From positions 434,001 through 498,000 of the forward strand of contig JBHGNT010000013.1 of the NCBI GenBank assembly GCA_043228905.1: DNA of 64,000 bases, given 5' to 3'. The DNA is from Azolla caroliniana (Eukaryota > Polypodiophyta). A program made the translations under genes and the position numbers. The notes beneath the pieces are model-generated. The model did not search any database and had not been told where the DNA came from. It saw nothing but the letters and a program-made list of their open reading frames with translations. Shown piece by piece: positions 41,957 through 52,982 of the stretch (position 1 is the stretch's first letter; the number at the start of each line of letters is the position of its first letter).

Positions 41957-43614
41957 TTGTAGTCCCATATGCCCTTTTAGTGTGTTGAAGAGTTGTTCTA
42001 AGAGTGGCTTTGTTAGGCTATTGGCGATGTTCACCTCCTTATCCACCTTTCGGACTTCGAGCTTCTTGTTAATGATGAGCTCCTGAATGTGTTTGTACCT
42101 CAACTCAATATGCTTCATCTTAGCATGGTATACCAGATTCCATATGAGGTGTATTGCGCTTTATGAGTTACAATAGAGTGTTGGCGCAAGATGGTCAATT
42201 TGGCCTTTAGCCAAAAAATCAGCCAATAGTCGATGCAACCAAATGGTTTCCTTGGCTTCTTTTGATGTGGCTATGCACTTAGTCTTTGTTGTCAAGAGTG
42301 CAATGCAATCTTGTAACTTCGACCGAACAGCGAGAGCCTAGGTAGACAAAGAAAATGAAGCCAATACAAATTGTAGTCCCATATGCCCTTTTAGTGTGTT
42401 GAAGAGTTGTTCTAAGAGTGGCTTTGTTAGGCTATTGGCGATGTTCACCTCCTTATCCACCTTTCGGACTTCGAGCTTCTTGTTAATGATGAGCTCCTGA
42501 ATGTGTTTGTACCTCAACTCAATATGCTTCATCTTAGCATGGTATACCAGATTCCATATGAGGTGTATTGCGCTTTATGAGTTACAATAGAGTGTTGGCG
42601 CAAGATGGTCAATTTGGCCTTTAGCCAAAAAATCAGCCAATAGTCGATGCAACCAAATGGTTTCCTTGGCTTCTTTTGATGTGGCTATGCACTTAGTCTT
42701 TGTTGTCAAGAGTGCAATGCAATCTTGTAACTTCGACCGAATAGCGAGAGCCTAGGTAGACAAAGAAAATGAAGCCAATACAAATTGTAGTCCTATATGC
42801 CCTTTTAGTGTGTTGAAGAGTTGTTCTAAGAGTGGCTTTGTTAGGCTATTGGCGATGTTCACCTCCTTATCCACCTTTCGGACTTCGAGCTTCTTGTTAA
42901 TGATGAGCTCCTGAATGTGTTTGTACCTCAACTCAATATGCTTCATCTTAGCATGGTATACCAGATTCCATATGAGGTGTATTGCGCTTTATGAGTTACA
43001 ATAGAGTGTTGGCGCAAGATGGTCAATTTGGCCTTTAGCCAAAAAAGCAGCCAATAGTCGATGCAACCAAATGGTTTCCTTGGCTTCTTTTGATGTGGCT
43101 ATGCACTTAGTCTTTGTTGTCAAGAGTGCAATGCAATCTTGTAACTTCGACCGAACAGCGAGAGCCTAGGTAGACAAAGAAAATGAAGCCAATACAAATT
43201 GTAGTCCCATATGCCCTTTTAGTGTGTTGAAGAGTTGTTCTAAGAGTGGCTTTGTTAGGCTATTGGTGATGTTCACCTCCTTATCCACCTTTCGGACTTC
43301 GAGCTTCTTGTTAATGATGAGCTCCTGAATGTGTTTGTACCTCAACTCAATATGCTTCATCTTAGCATGGTATACCAGATTCCATATGAGGTGTATTGCG
43401 CTTTATGAGTTACAATAGAGTGTTGGCGCAAGATGGTCAATTTGGCCTTTAGCCAAAAAATCAGCCAATAGTCGATGCAACCAAATGGTTTCCTTGGCTT
43501 CTTTTGATGTGGCTATGCACTTAGACTTTGTTGTCAAGAGTGCAATGCAATCTTGTAACTTCGACCGAACAGCGAGAGCCTAGGTAGACAAAGAAAATGA
43601 AGCCAATACAAATT
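41957..43614 (-). repeat. Four tandem 414-bp units derived from a copia RNase H
   Basis: Four head-to-tail copies begin near 41957, 42371, 42785 and 43199, with only a few differences between copies. Unit length is exactly 414 bp, which is 138 codons. On the minus strand each unit encodes the copia RNase H end (SKLQDCIAL..., TKTKCIATSKEAKETIWL, KHIELRYKHIQELI, ANSLTKPL), with a frameshift and two in-frame stops (TAG and TAA) repeated in every unit. The gene was therefore already dead before it was amplified. The flank 41811-41956 looks like the continuation after the original RNase H; the right end abuts element G. Confidence 0.93.
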
Positions 43615-43653
43615 GCATGCAACAGGACATGACAACCATGGGAGGATCCAGTA

Positions 43654-46480
43654 TGGCAAGCCCTTGCGGATTGCCCGATTACCTTCAATATGAACAAGCT
43701 ATTAAATCTGGTTCCTTGATTCCGGCAAGCCATGGAGAGACGAATGCATAACATAGACTATGTCGAGATTCTGACCCATTTCGTCAAGTCTAGTATGGGG
43801 CCAACCATGGTGGACCACTATAATCCGGCTATTAAGGTTCTCCTACAAGGAGAGGAAATCTCGAGATGCATAATCGATGGAGGGCCAGGAGTAAATTTCA
43901 TTAGCAAGGCCACATGCAATCACCTTGGCATTACAGAGTGGGAAGTGTGCCCATTCTAGCTCTGCATGGAGGATATACGATCTATCTAACCATTGGGGCT
44001 ACTCTGAAAGCTGCAAATTGTGATCAACGGTCACGCATTTGAGATAGTGGTTGTCGTCTTAGCCCTTGATGCCCCTAGCGTGTACCCTTTGCTACTAGGC
44101 CACCAATGGCTGCATTCCGCTAACATCAAGCAGAACTAGCAGCACAATAACATCACGAAGAGGCCGAACCAAGGTTCGGGTTCTGACACAAGAAAGCACA
44201 CCACCCAAGAAAGCTATGACTCCACTATATGCAGAAGAAGTCCACATGTTGGATGGCTTAGATGACAAGGAACTTGATACGTATCTAGAGGAGAATCCAT
44301 GAATAGTACCACTATTCAAAATCGACGTCATCAAAACGGTCGACACGTACATCACACCCGCAACACCAGACGTCGAAGATTGCGAACCAAATATAGAGGC
44401 ACTTCTGGAACTCCGTAGGCCACATGACGCATTCGATCAAGAAATGGAAATCTCTCAATGTGTCACAACATTGTCCTTAGAAGAAATTAATGTCGGGACA
44501 ACCGACACACCACGGCCTCTCTCCATAGTGAAGGACCTACCTCCTTCAGAGAAGGCAACCATGATCAACCTCCTGCATGAGTATAAAGACGTGTTTGCAT
44601 GGTAGCATGAGGATATGAAGAGGTTGGATCCCAAATTTTACCAGCATCAGATCAATTTGGTGACAGACGCCAAACCAGTCCAGCAACGGCGCTACTGTAT
44701 GAACCCGAATTACGTGACACACGTAAAAGAGGAAATCGATAAACTCCTGAAAATGGGGCTTATCAGGCCAATTAAGCAAGCCACATGGCTGAGTCCAATT
44801 ATAGTTGTACCAAAGAAGAACGGGAAAATCCATGTGTGTGTCGACTACCGGAAGCTTAACATGGACACGATCACAGATGCCTTCCCCCTTCCATTCACAG
44901 ATGGTGTACTCGACGTCATAGTTGGGCCCAAGATGTATAGCTTTTTGGATGGCTTTAGTGGATATAATCAGATACGCATGCACCCTGATGACCAAGAAAA
45001 TATTACTTTTGTGATGGATTGGGGCGTGTTCATCACTATGGTGATGATGTTTGGGCTTAAAACCGCACCGGCAACATTTTAGTGTATCATCACCAAAAAA
45101 TTTGGTGAGTATATTTCAGCGTTCATGCAGGTCTTCCTCGATGACTTTGTACTTTATGGTGTATGAGCCGAGCATCTACAACACCTATGATTGTGTTTAG
45201 AATGATGTCTCTCTACACAACTAAGCCTTAATCTGCCCAAGTGTGTGTTTGGCGTAACAAGCAGGGCTCTTCTCTGACACATAGTTAGCCGAGAAGGCAT
45301 TGCAGTTGATCCCAGAAAGATCAAGGCCAGCATGGAGGCCCGACCCCGAAGAATGCAAAGGCGATGGAGATAGAAGAAAAGGTGTACCTGTCTTTGAAGG
45401 TAATGATCACGCAGGCACCAGTGGTACAACCACCGAACTAGACGAAACCGTTCCACATTTTTGTGAATGCGTCAGATATAGCCATCGGCAGTGCACTAAT
45501 GCAGTTGACCAAGTTGAGTTTGTATCGACCAGTTTACTATTTTAGCTAGAAATTGTCGATCGTCGAGCATAACTTCTCCATGACCGAGCATGAAGCTCTA
45601 GGTATGATATATAGCATCAACAAATTTCAACACTACCTACTAGGCCGGAAATTCATCTTCCATGTCGATCACGCGGCGGTACTCTATCTGGTCTCGAAGC
45701 AGTCACTTATGGGGAAGTTAGCATGATGGATGCTGTTGTTGCAAGAATTTGAGGTCAAAATCCAGCACACGGTGGCCAACTATCTGAGTTGTATTGAAAA
45801 TGGTGAGGAGGTTGTCGAAGGTGATGATGACTTTCTGGACATCAAAATCCTACGCATTTCAACGAATGACGCCGAGGTGGCCAAGACAATACTCCCCAAC
45901 AAATGGCTGGAGGACATGAGCCATTTCTTAGGCACAGGGCTACCACCCCCATGAATGTGAATGGACAAGAAGAAGCGATTGGTGGTCAAAAGTCGCAACT
46001 TTTTCCTACTCGAAGGAATCTTGTGCCATAAGGGAAGCGACGGCATTCGGCAAAGATGTGTTCGGGATGATGAGAAGGGGGTCGTGTTACGAGAGGCTCA
46101 TTGCAGTATAGCCGGGAGCCATTACGTGGGTGAGACGAGCACACATAAGATATGGCAAGCATGGCTCTGGTGGCCAACGACACAGAAGGATGCCCAAGCG
46201 TACTGTTGGGAATGCGACTGTGTCAGCAGATGGGCCAACCCACAGAGCGAGCCCAAATGCCGCATCAGCCCATACTACCTCTCGAACCATTCCAAAAGTG
46301 GGGCCATTTACTCCAGCCGCAGCACATACGAGTAATAAGTACATTCTAGTCACCACAGATTACTGCACCAAATGGGTTGAAGCAAAGGCATTACAGGACA
46401 ACACGGCAGTGTCTACCACGAAGTTTTTTGTATGCACACATTTGGTGCCATTCGGTTTCCCGATAAAACTAATGAGTGAC
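43654..46480 (+). pseudogene. Element G (A/B-type gypsy), PR to mid-integrase
   Basis: A third member of the A/B family, heavily decayed. Protease with DGGPGVN (about 43878) is followed by RT (44615-45082 open, with VCVDYRKLN and FLDGFSGYNQIRMH), a damaged FLDD region, RNase H (VDHAAVLYLVSKQ) and integrase up to KLMSD at 46480, with many stops and frame changes. Copia H was inserted here, and the integrase resumes at 52261. Gag, the 5' LTR and any primer site are missing; the left edge meets the 414-bp array. Confidence 0.85.
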
Positions 46481-46860
46481 TGTTGAGCGGCAGGCTCAAC
46501 CGGAGCCGGATCGGCTGAATAAGCCGGAGCCGGTAAGCGAGACGGATCGGTATGACGATGAGCAACCGAACCGGCAAGCAGTGGAGGCCGGGTGCAATCC
46601 GTAACCGGAAGTCCAATCGGAAGCCTAGTATAGGATAGACTACCAGGTAGTTATAGTCTAGTAGTAAGTGTGAGATGCTCGTGTGAGCATTGAAGTACAT
46701 GGTACTTCTGTCAGTTCCAAGAGGACTTGTATAAATAGTGCTACTTAGCACAGTGTGTAAAGGTAGTCTGAAAATAATTTGAAATTACGTTCTACTCTCT
46801 CTCTCTCTCTCTCTCTCTGTTGTTCTCTGTTTTACGCTTCCGCAAACACTCACGTTTACA
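46481..46860 (+). repeat. 5' LTR of copia H
   Basis: TGTTGAGCGG start and CGTTTACA end. TATAAATA lies near 46732 and a short (CT)n at about 46794-46818. Confidence 0.95.
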
Positions 46861-46872
46861 TGGTATCAGAGC
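46861..46872 (+). promoter_or_regulatory. Primer binding site of copia H
   Basis: TGGTATCAGAGC directly follows the LTR; complementary to initiator Met tRNA. Confidence 0.95.
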
Positions 46873-46954
46873 GCGAGGGTTGAGAACCTCTGCTGTAGAC
46901 ATTTACTCTTGAGAAGAAAACCCTAACAGGTCGAAAACAGACACAGTAGAAGAC

Positions 46955-47788
46955 ATGGATAGAGGCATGGATGCGTCGCTCCCGGTGGAGAAGCTTGACA
47001 GGAGCAACTACACATCCTGGTCTTACAAGATGCACCAATACCTTCTTGGACACGGGTACTGGAGTTATGTCAAAGGAGCGAATGATGCGGCGCCCGACTC
47101 GGCACACAAGGACTTCCCGGTATGGGAACAGACGGCAAGCAAGGTGATGTATTGCTTCACGTCCAGTGGCAGACTACACGGGCCGGATAAAGGAGATCTG
47201 CACTCGCTCGCCTCTATCAATGTTACCGTAGAGGAAGACGAGATGGTGCAGGTATGTCTCGGAGGCCTGGCGTCCAAGTTCGGAGCGTTCCGGACTGTGG
47301 TGTGTACAAGGGAGAATACCCCCTCATTCTTCGACTTACAGTCGATGCTCCTTGTAGAGGAGAACCACGCCGGTGCATCTACCAGTGCATCCCCGGACAG
47401 CCGAATGTTGTACACGGGAACGGATCGGCTCCATGGGCATGGTGGAAGAGTTGGGTCGGCACGCAATGGAGGCGGCCGGCAAGAGCAGGAACGGAGGCAC
47501 TATGAGCGTGCCGACAACAGTTCCAGGACTTCCACAAGCAGGGGGAGTCAAGGCGGTGCCAGAGGCCGGCAAGACAAATCCGCTACAGAATGCTGGTACT
47601 GTGGCAAAAAAGGCCACAGGGAAAGCGAGTGCTGGAGAAAGCGTGCCGATTCAGACAAATCCGGATCCGGCAAGACCGGTAAGGATGGCCGGCAAAACTC
47701 GCACTACTCAAACGGATCAGGAGGATCCGGAACCGGAAAGGCCGGTAAGGGGCCAGCCTTGGTGATGAATCAAAGGCAAACTCAATGA
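46955..47788 (+). CDS. Copia H Gag (short)
   Basis: 277 aa. The N-terminal copia gag signature (VEKLDRSNYTSWSYKMHQYL) is at about residues 11-30, then a shortened UBN2-like region, a Gly/Ser/Arg-rich stretch and a CCHC knuckle CWYCGKKGHRESEC (about 210-225). The middle seems to have lost roughly 100 residues compared with usual copia Gag (judged from memory of the family). It terminates in an ATGA overlap with the pol frame. Most copia elements use one continuous frame, so this is either a mutation or a change in expression mode. Confidence 0.8.
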   Translation: MDRGMDASLPVEKLDRSNYTSWSYKMHQYLLGHGYWSYVKGANDAAPDSAHKDFPVWEQTASKVMYCFTSSGRLHGPDKGDLHSLASINVTVEEDEMVQVCLGGLASKFGAFRTVVCTRENTPSFFDLQSMLLVEENHAGASTSASPDSRMLYTGTDRLHGHGGRVGSARNGGGRQEQERRHYERADNSSRTSTSRGSQGGARGRQDKSATECWYCGKKGHRESECWRKRADSDKSGSGKTGKDGRQNSHYSNGSGGSGTGKAGKGPALVMNQRQTQ

Positions 47789-50700
47789 AGAAGACCACTT
47801 CCAAAACGGAGGAAGTGTGGTATGTTGATTCCAGCGCATCGAACCACATGACGAGCCACAAAGAGTGGTTCTCCTTTCTGGAGAAACCAGATCAACCAGG
47901 AGTAGTCGAAACCGGAGACGACACTCCTCACCCAATCGTGCACGTCGGAGAACTCCCTCTAAGCCACGTCGGACAGAAAGGGAAGCTGATGAACGTATTA
48001 CACGTTCCGACAATCACGAAGAACCTGGTGTTCGTCGGTCAGATTGTCGACCAGGGGATGCAGGTGCGGTTTACGCACCTCGGGTGCTTCATTGAGGATG
48101 AGGGCAAAGTCATTGCGCAAGGGCGCAGAGACGGGAGGATGTTTATCCTCAACACCAATGACTTTGGCACCGCTCTGTTCGCGAAACGACAGAAGGTCGA
48201 GTTGGACATCGACCTGTGGCACAAGCAGATAGGCCACGTCAACTACCGGAGGCTTCAAGACCTGCAATCGAAACAAGTCGTTTTCAGTTTGCCGAAGTTC
48301 AGCGGCCGGAGAGCCGAAATTTGTGAAGCCTACCAACTTGGGAAGCAACACCGGCTTCCATTCCCCACTGAACGGAACCGGAGCCGTAACAAGCTCAATC
48401 TCATCCATTCGGATGTGTGGGGACCGGCACAAAGTGTAAGCCTTGGCGGGAGCCGATACTTCGTCTCCTTCATAGACGACTATACTCGACATACTTGGAT
48501 CTACCTCATTGAGCGGAAGAGCGAAGTCTTCGACTGTTTCCGGAGCCTCCAGAAGATGGTGGAATGGGAATCAGAGAGGAAGATCAAATGCCTTCGGTCG
48601 GATGGCGGAAAGGAATATTTTTCCGGCCAATTCACTAGTTATCGGCAGCAGAAGGGAATTCGGCGAGAGTTCAACTGCAGATACACACCGGAGCAAAACG
48701 GTGTGGCCGAAAGGAAGAACCGGACACTCGTCGAAGCGGCAAGGGCAATGCTAGAGGAGAAGAGCATGCCCCGGTTCTACTGGGCGGAGGCGGTCCGGAC
48801 GGCCGTCTACATACAAAACCGCATTGGTGACAAGTTGTCAGCTCATGAGCTGTATTTCGGGCGCAAGCCGAACTTAAGACACCTTCGCATATTCGGCAGC
48901 ATAGCGTATGTGCATGTGCCGGATCAGAAGCGGAGAAAGCTGGATGCAAAATCGGAAAAATGCATCCTAGTCGGCTATGCTCAAGAGCAAAAGGGGTATA
49001 AGTGCTATAACCCCCGGACGAAGGAAGTCCAAGTTAGCCAGGATGTCGAGTTCGATGAATCGGCATCCTGGTACTCCGTACCGACTCCGACTTCCGATCC
49101 CGACCCAATGTCGGAAGATCAGGCCAGTGAGCCTGAATCAGCCCTGGCAGAGGATGATGAAGCCGGGACTCAAGATGAGAGTTCGGAATCGTTACGGTTG
49201 AGTGGACCGAACGAGCGACTGAGTCGGTTGGACCAGTCGGATGAAGAGACGGCAAGTGGTGGAGACTCTGTCGTGCTCTCCCCGCGCAAGGAACCGAGGA
49301 AACGGTTCACGCGCAAATAGAAGGGGAAGAGGAAGATGCCGGAATTCGAAACCGGCAACGATGAGTCAGATCAGTGCGTATCCGACTCCGGAAAGGAGAA
49401 AGGCGGATCTTCGGCAACGAAGACCGAACTAGCCAAGAAGGGCCTCAAATCAGGTGACGGTGCATTGCGCCGATCAACCCTCCAGAAGGATCCCGTCATG
49501 CAGTACGGGTACAATGAATACATGGCGCATCATTATGCGTACATGACTAAGGTAACAGAAGTGCGTGAGCCGGAGAGCTACGCAGAAGCGGGAAAGGACG
49601 CAAATTGGCGTGCCGCTATGGACGAAGAAATGCGGGCACTCCATGCCAACGAAACTTGGGACCTAGTTGATCCTCCCCGTCACTGTAAACCAATCGGATG
49701 CAAGTGGGTGTACAAGGTCAAGTACAACGCCGACGGTTCTGCTAACCAATACAAAGCCTGGTTAGTGGCGAAGGCATACGCGCAGACCCACGGAATCGAC
49801 TACGACGAGACCTTCGCTCCTGTGGCGAAGATGACGACGGTTCATGTGGTACTGGCGGTTGCTGCGGCAAGGGGGTGGCATCTTCACCAGATGGATGTGA
49901 AGAACGCCTTCCTTCAAGGAGAGCTTGAAGAAGAAGTCTTTATGACTCAGCCCCCCGGATTTCAATCGGAGATGAACAAGTCGGTGGCATGCCGACTGAA
50001 GAAGTCGCTTTACGGCTTGAAGCAAGCCCCCCGAGCCTGGAACGCAAAGATCATGCACCGGTTGCGTAAGCTGGGGTTTGCTGTCTCTAAGTCGGACTCT
50101 TCGTTGTTCATCCGGCAAGGCTCTGACGGTCCGGTATGTATACTCTTGTATGTGGATGATTTAGTCATCACCGGACCGGGTCTTACCGAAATCAACCGCG
50201 TCAAGTCCCAGTTGTCGGACGCATTCGAAATGAAGGACCTGGGGGACCTTCATTATTTTCTTGGGATCGAAGTGATCCGGACCCCCGATGGCATAGTGCT
50301 CTCACAACGACATTACGTGTTGAATATGTTGTATAAGTTCGGCATGACGGATTGCCGACCTGTCTCCACACCCCTGGACCGGAACCAGAAACTCCGTCCC
50401 AACTCCGGACCGGCCTGCAATGAGAAACGGTTCCGACAGGTTGTCGGAAGCCTGATCTACTTAACCATCACCCGACCCGACATCAGCTATCCGATTGGCA
50501 TGGTAAGTCAGTTCATGGAGAAGCCGACCGTGGAGCACCTTCAGTGCGCGCAACGAATATTACGGTATGTCAGCGGCACTAAGGACCGGGGACTGCTATA
50601 CCGGCGAGGTATACCCGAAGAGCTTGTCGGTTACACAAATGCTGACTGGGCCGGCGATGCATCTGATCGCTGCTCCACTTCCGGATACATGTTCTCCATA

Positions 50701-51836
50701 GGTAGCGCGGCCGTTGCGTGGAGCAGCAAGAAGCAACCCACAGTGGCTTTGTCAAGCACTGAGGCTGAGTACCGGGCCGCTACCGTTGCCACTTGTGAAG
50801 CCATCTAGCTTCAGCGACTGCTGCGAGACTTGCGGATCGAGGTACCGACCCCGATCCCGATTTACTGCAATAACATGAGCAACCTGCAGCTCGCCAGGAA
50901 CCCTGTGTTCCATGCTCGCACAAAGCACTTCGAGGTGCACTACCACTTCGTGCGTGAGCGGGTCCTGAGCGGTGAAGTTGACCTACGGTATGTTCATACG
51001 GATCGGCAAGTTGCCGACATCTTCACCAAGCCGCTCGGATCGGACAAGTTGCAGCACTTTACCGACATGCTTGGTATTCAGCATCTCGACGTGCCGCACT
51101 TGAGGGGGAGAAGCAAGGGCAAAGTCTCTACCGAAACTGGCAAAGGCCAAAAAACTGTTGAACCCGTCGGTAAAAGGAGAGCCGGAAGAAGAGGGGACAA
51201 GAAGATGAGGAAGCCGAGTCGACGAAGGAAGTCGACACATCCGAACAGGTCGGAGCAAGCGGCTGTGAAGAAGAGTTGTGCACTCAGGAAGAGAAGTGCA
51301 TGTTGTGCGGAGGTCATCACGACGGTACTGACCATGATGCGGAGTCGAATGAAGAATTCGATTCACCGGCTGAAGAAGCCGAGGGAAGCATGGAGAAGGC
51401 CAAGACTCGGATGTGGTCTGATGTGGTGAGAGGCCTGAAGCTGGAAGTCGAATTGGAGTGTACCGATTCGGACAAGAGCTGGAACGAGTCGGAGACAGCT
51501 GACTCGGATCAACAAATGGATCCGGATGAGTCGGATCGACTGAAGGACAAGGGGACATGGACACAGCGGAAGTCGATGCCATCGTGGGAGAACCGACAGA
51601 TCGGCAAGCGCCGGAGTCATAGCAACGTGAGTGCTAAGATGGGCCTATTGAGCAGACATGCCGACCGAGAGGGTCGAGGCACGCAGAACCAAAGGGGTCA
51701 CGGCAAACGGGACCGGACCGGACAAGGAGCGCGAGCAAGGCGGAGTGACGCCAGGAGAAGTCGGTTGGAAGAACTGACTGCCACAGAGGTCGACACTACG
51801 ACCCCACCTCAGGTTGAGCTTGAGGGGGAGTGTTGA
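47785..51836 (+). pseudogene. Copia H pol: PR-integrase-RT-RNase H plus C-terminal extension
   Basis: Protease reads VDSSASNHM, so the usual DSG is DSS. The integrase zinc region has H...H but the second Cys is Tyr (CEAYQLGKQ); the catalytic D, D, E are present (HSDVWGP, RSDGGKEY, NGVAERKN). RT has LLYVDDLVITG. RNase H follows, with STEAEYRAAT and VADIFTKPLG. In-frame TAG codons at 49318-49320 and 50806-50808 (at a conserved Trp) interrupt it. After RNase H an unusual extension of about 240 codons runs to TGA at 51834, with a frame change near 51150; it contains CMLCGGHHDGTDH and acidic then basic stretches. The last codons overlap the purine tract and LTR start. Confidence 0.88.
51816..51830 (+). 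promoter_or_regulatory. Polypurine tract of copia H
   Basis: GAGCTTGAGGGGGAG directly precedes the 3' LTR; the expected plus-strand primer. Confidence 0.85.
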
Positions 51837-52157
51837 GCGGCAAGCTCAACCGGAGCCGGATCGGCTGAATAAGCCGAAGCCGGTAAGCGAGACGGATCGG
51901 GCGAGACGGATCGGTATGACGGTGAGCAACCGAACCGGCAAGTTGTGGAGGCCGAGTGCAATCCGTAACCGGAAGTCCAATCGGAAGCCTAGTATAGGAT
52001 AGACTACTAGGTAGCTATAGTCTAGTAGTAAGTGTCAGATGCTCGTGTGAGCATTGAAGTACATGGTACTTCTGTCAGTCCCAAGAGGACTTGTATAAAT
52101 AGTGCTACTTAGCACAGTGTGTAAAGGTAGTCTGAAAATAATTTGAAATTACGTTCT

Positions 52158-52221
<64 letters not shown>

Positions 52222-52260
52222 GTTCTCTGTTTTACGCTTCCGCAAACACTCACGTTTACA
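51831..52260 (+). repeat. 3' LTR of copia H
   Basis: 430 bp. Differs from the 5' LTR by a 14-bp GCGAGACGGATCGG duplication near 51900 and a (CT)n run of about 60 nt (52159-52218). Confidence 0.95.
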
Positions 52261-52982
52261 GTGACCAAGGAGGCCACTTCCTTCACACGGTGATCCAGGG
52301 GCTCACTAACCATTATGATGTAGTCCACAAGAAGAGCATCCCGTATTACCCCCAGGCGAATGGACTCGCGGAGTCGATGAATAGAACCTTGTAGAACATC
52401 CTGAAAAAAATTGTCAATGAAAACGGCACGGATTTGGATACCAAACTTCACAACGCCCTATGGGCATATCGTACAATCTTCAAGACAAGTACCAATCTAA
52501 CCCATTTCGGCTTGCATTTGGGCTTGAAGCCGTAATGCCCATAGAATTCCAAGTCCCAAGTTTACGGATACAGATTCAGGAGCGTCTCCCCGAAAGACAG
52601 TTCGAATAGTTATGCCTGCAACAACTTCTCAAACTCGGCGAAGATAGGGTCTGAACCATGGCGATCCTAGAACAAGAACAACACCATCGAAAGGTGTTTG
52701 TGGATCAGCACCGAGGAAGTAATGAAAAACTTTTCACAATTGGAAAAGCTATACTAGTGTTCCAAACACGAATGGGACAAATGCATGAAAAACTGCGATT
52801 TCAGTGGACGGGGCCACACTGGATAATCGGTGTCGAAAATGGCACGTTCGAACTTGACACTGCGATTTCAAGCCATATTGGGGTCCCAAACCATGGAATC
52901 CTTTCCAAGCCAAAATGAAATTAGCAGAGGCAAACAACGGTCCACTCCTGCCACATCAATTTTGGGGAGAAAAAGCATCCCA
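52261..52982 (+). pseudogene. Element G integrase, second half
   Basis: Resumes at the duplicated GTGAC with QGGHF...YYPQANGLAES (catalytic E region), an intact-looking C-terminal tail (WTGPHWIIGVENGTFEL) and a final FKPYWGPKPWNPF segment as in A and B. Frame changes and a TAG are present. Similarity ends at about 52982, where copia fragment I begins, so any post-pol ORF of G is absent. Confidence 0.85.

Larger units (their letters stand above)
46476..52265 (+). mobile_element. Ty1/copia element H inserted in G
   Basis: A complete element with LTRs 46481-46860 (380 bp) and 51831-52260 (430 bp) and a perfect target duplication GTGAC (46476-46480 and 52261-52265). It has a Met-tRNA primer site and a purine tract. 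The LTR length difference comes from a longer (CT)n run and a 14-bp duplication in the 3' copy. Coding DNA is GC-rich compared with the surrounding G remnant. Confidence 0.95.

Noticed and set aside
41957-43614. CRISPR or functional minisatellite
   Set aside because: Units are contiguous 414-bp copies of a retrotransposon gene tail with no spacers.
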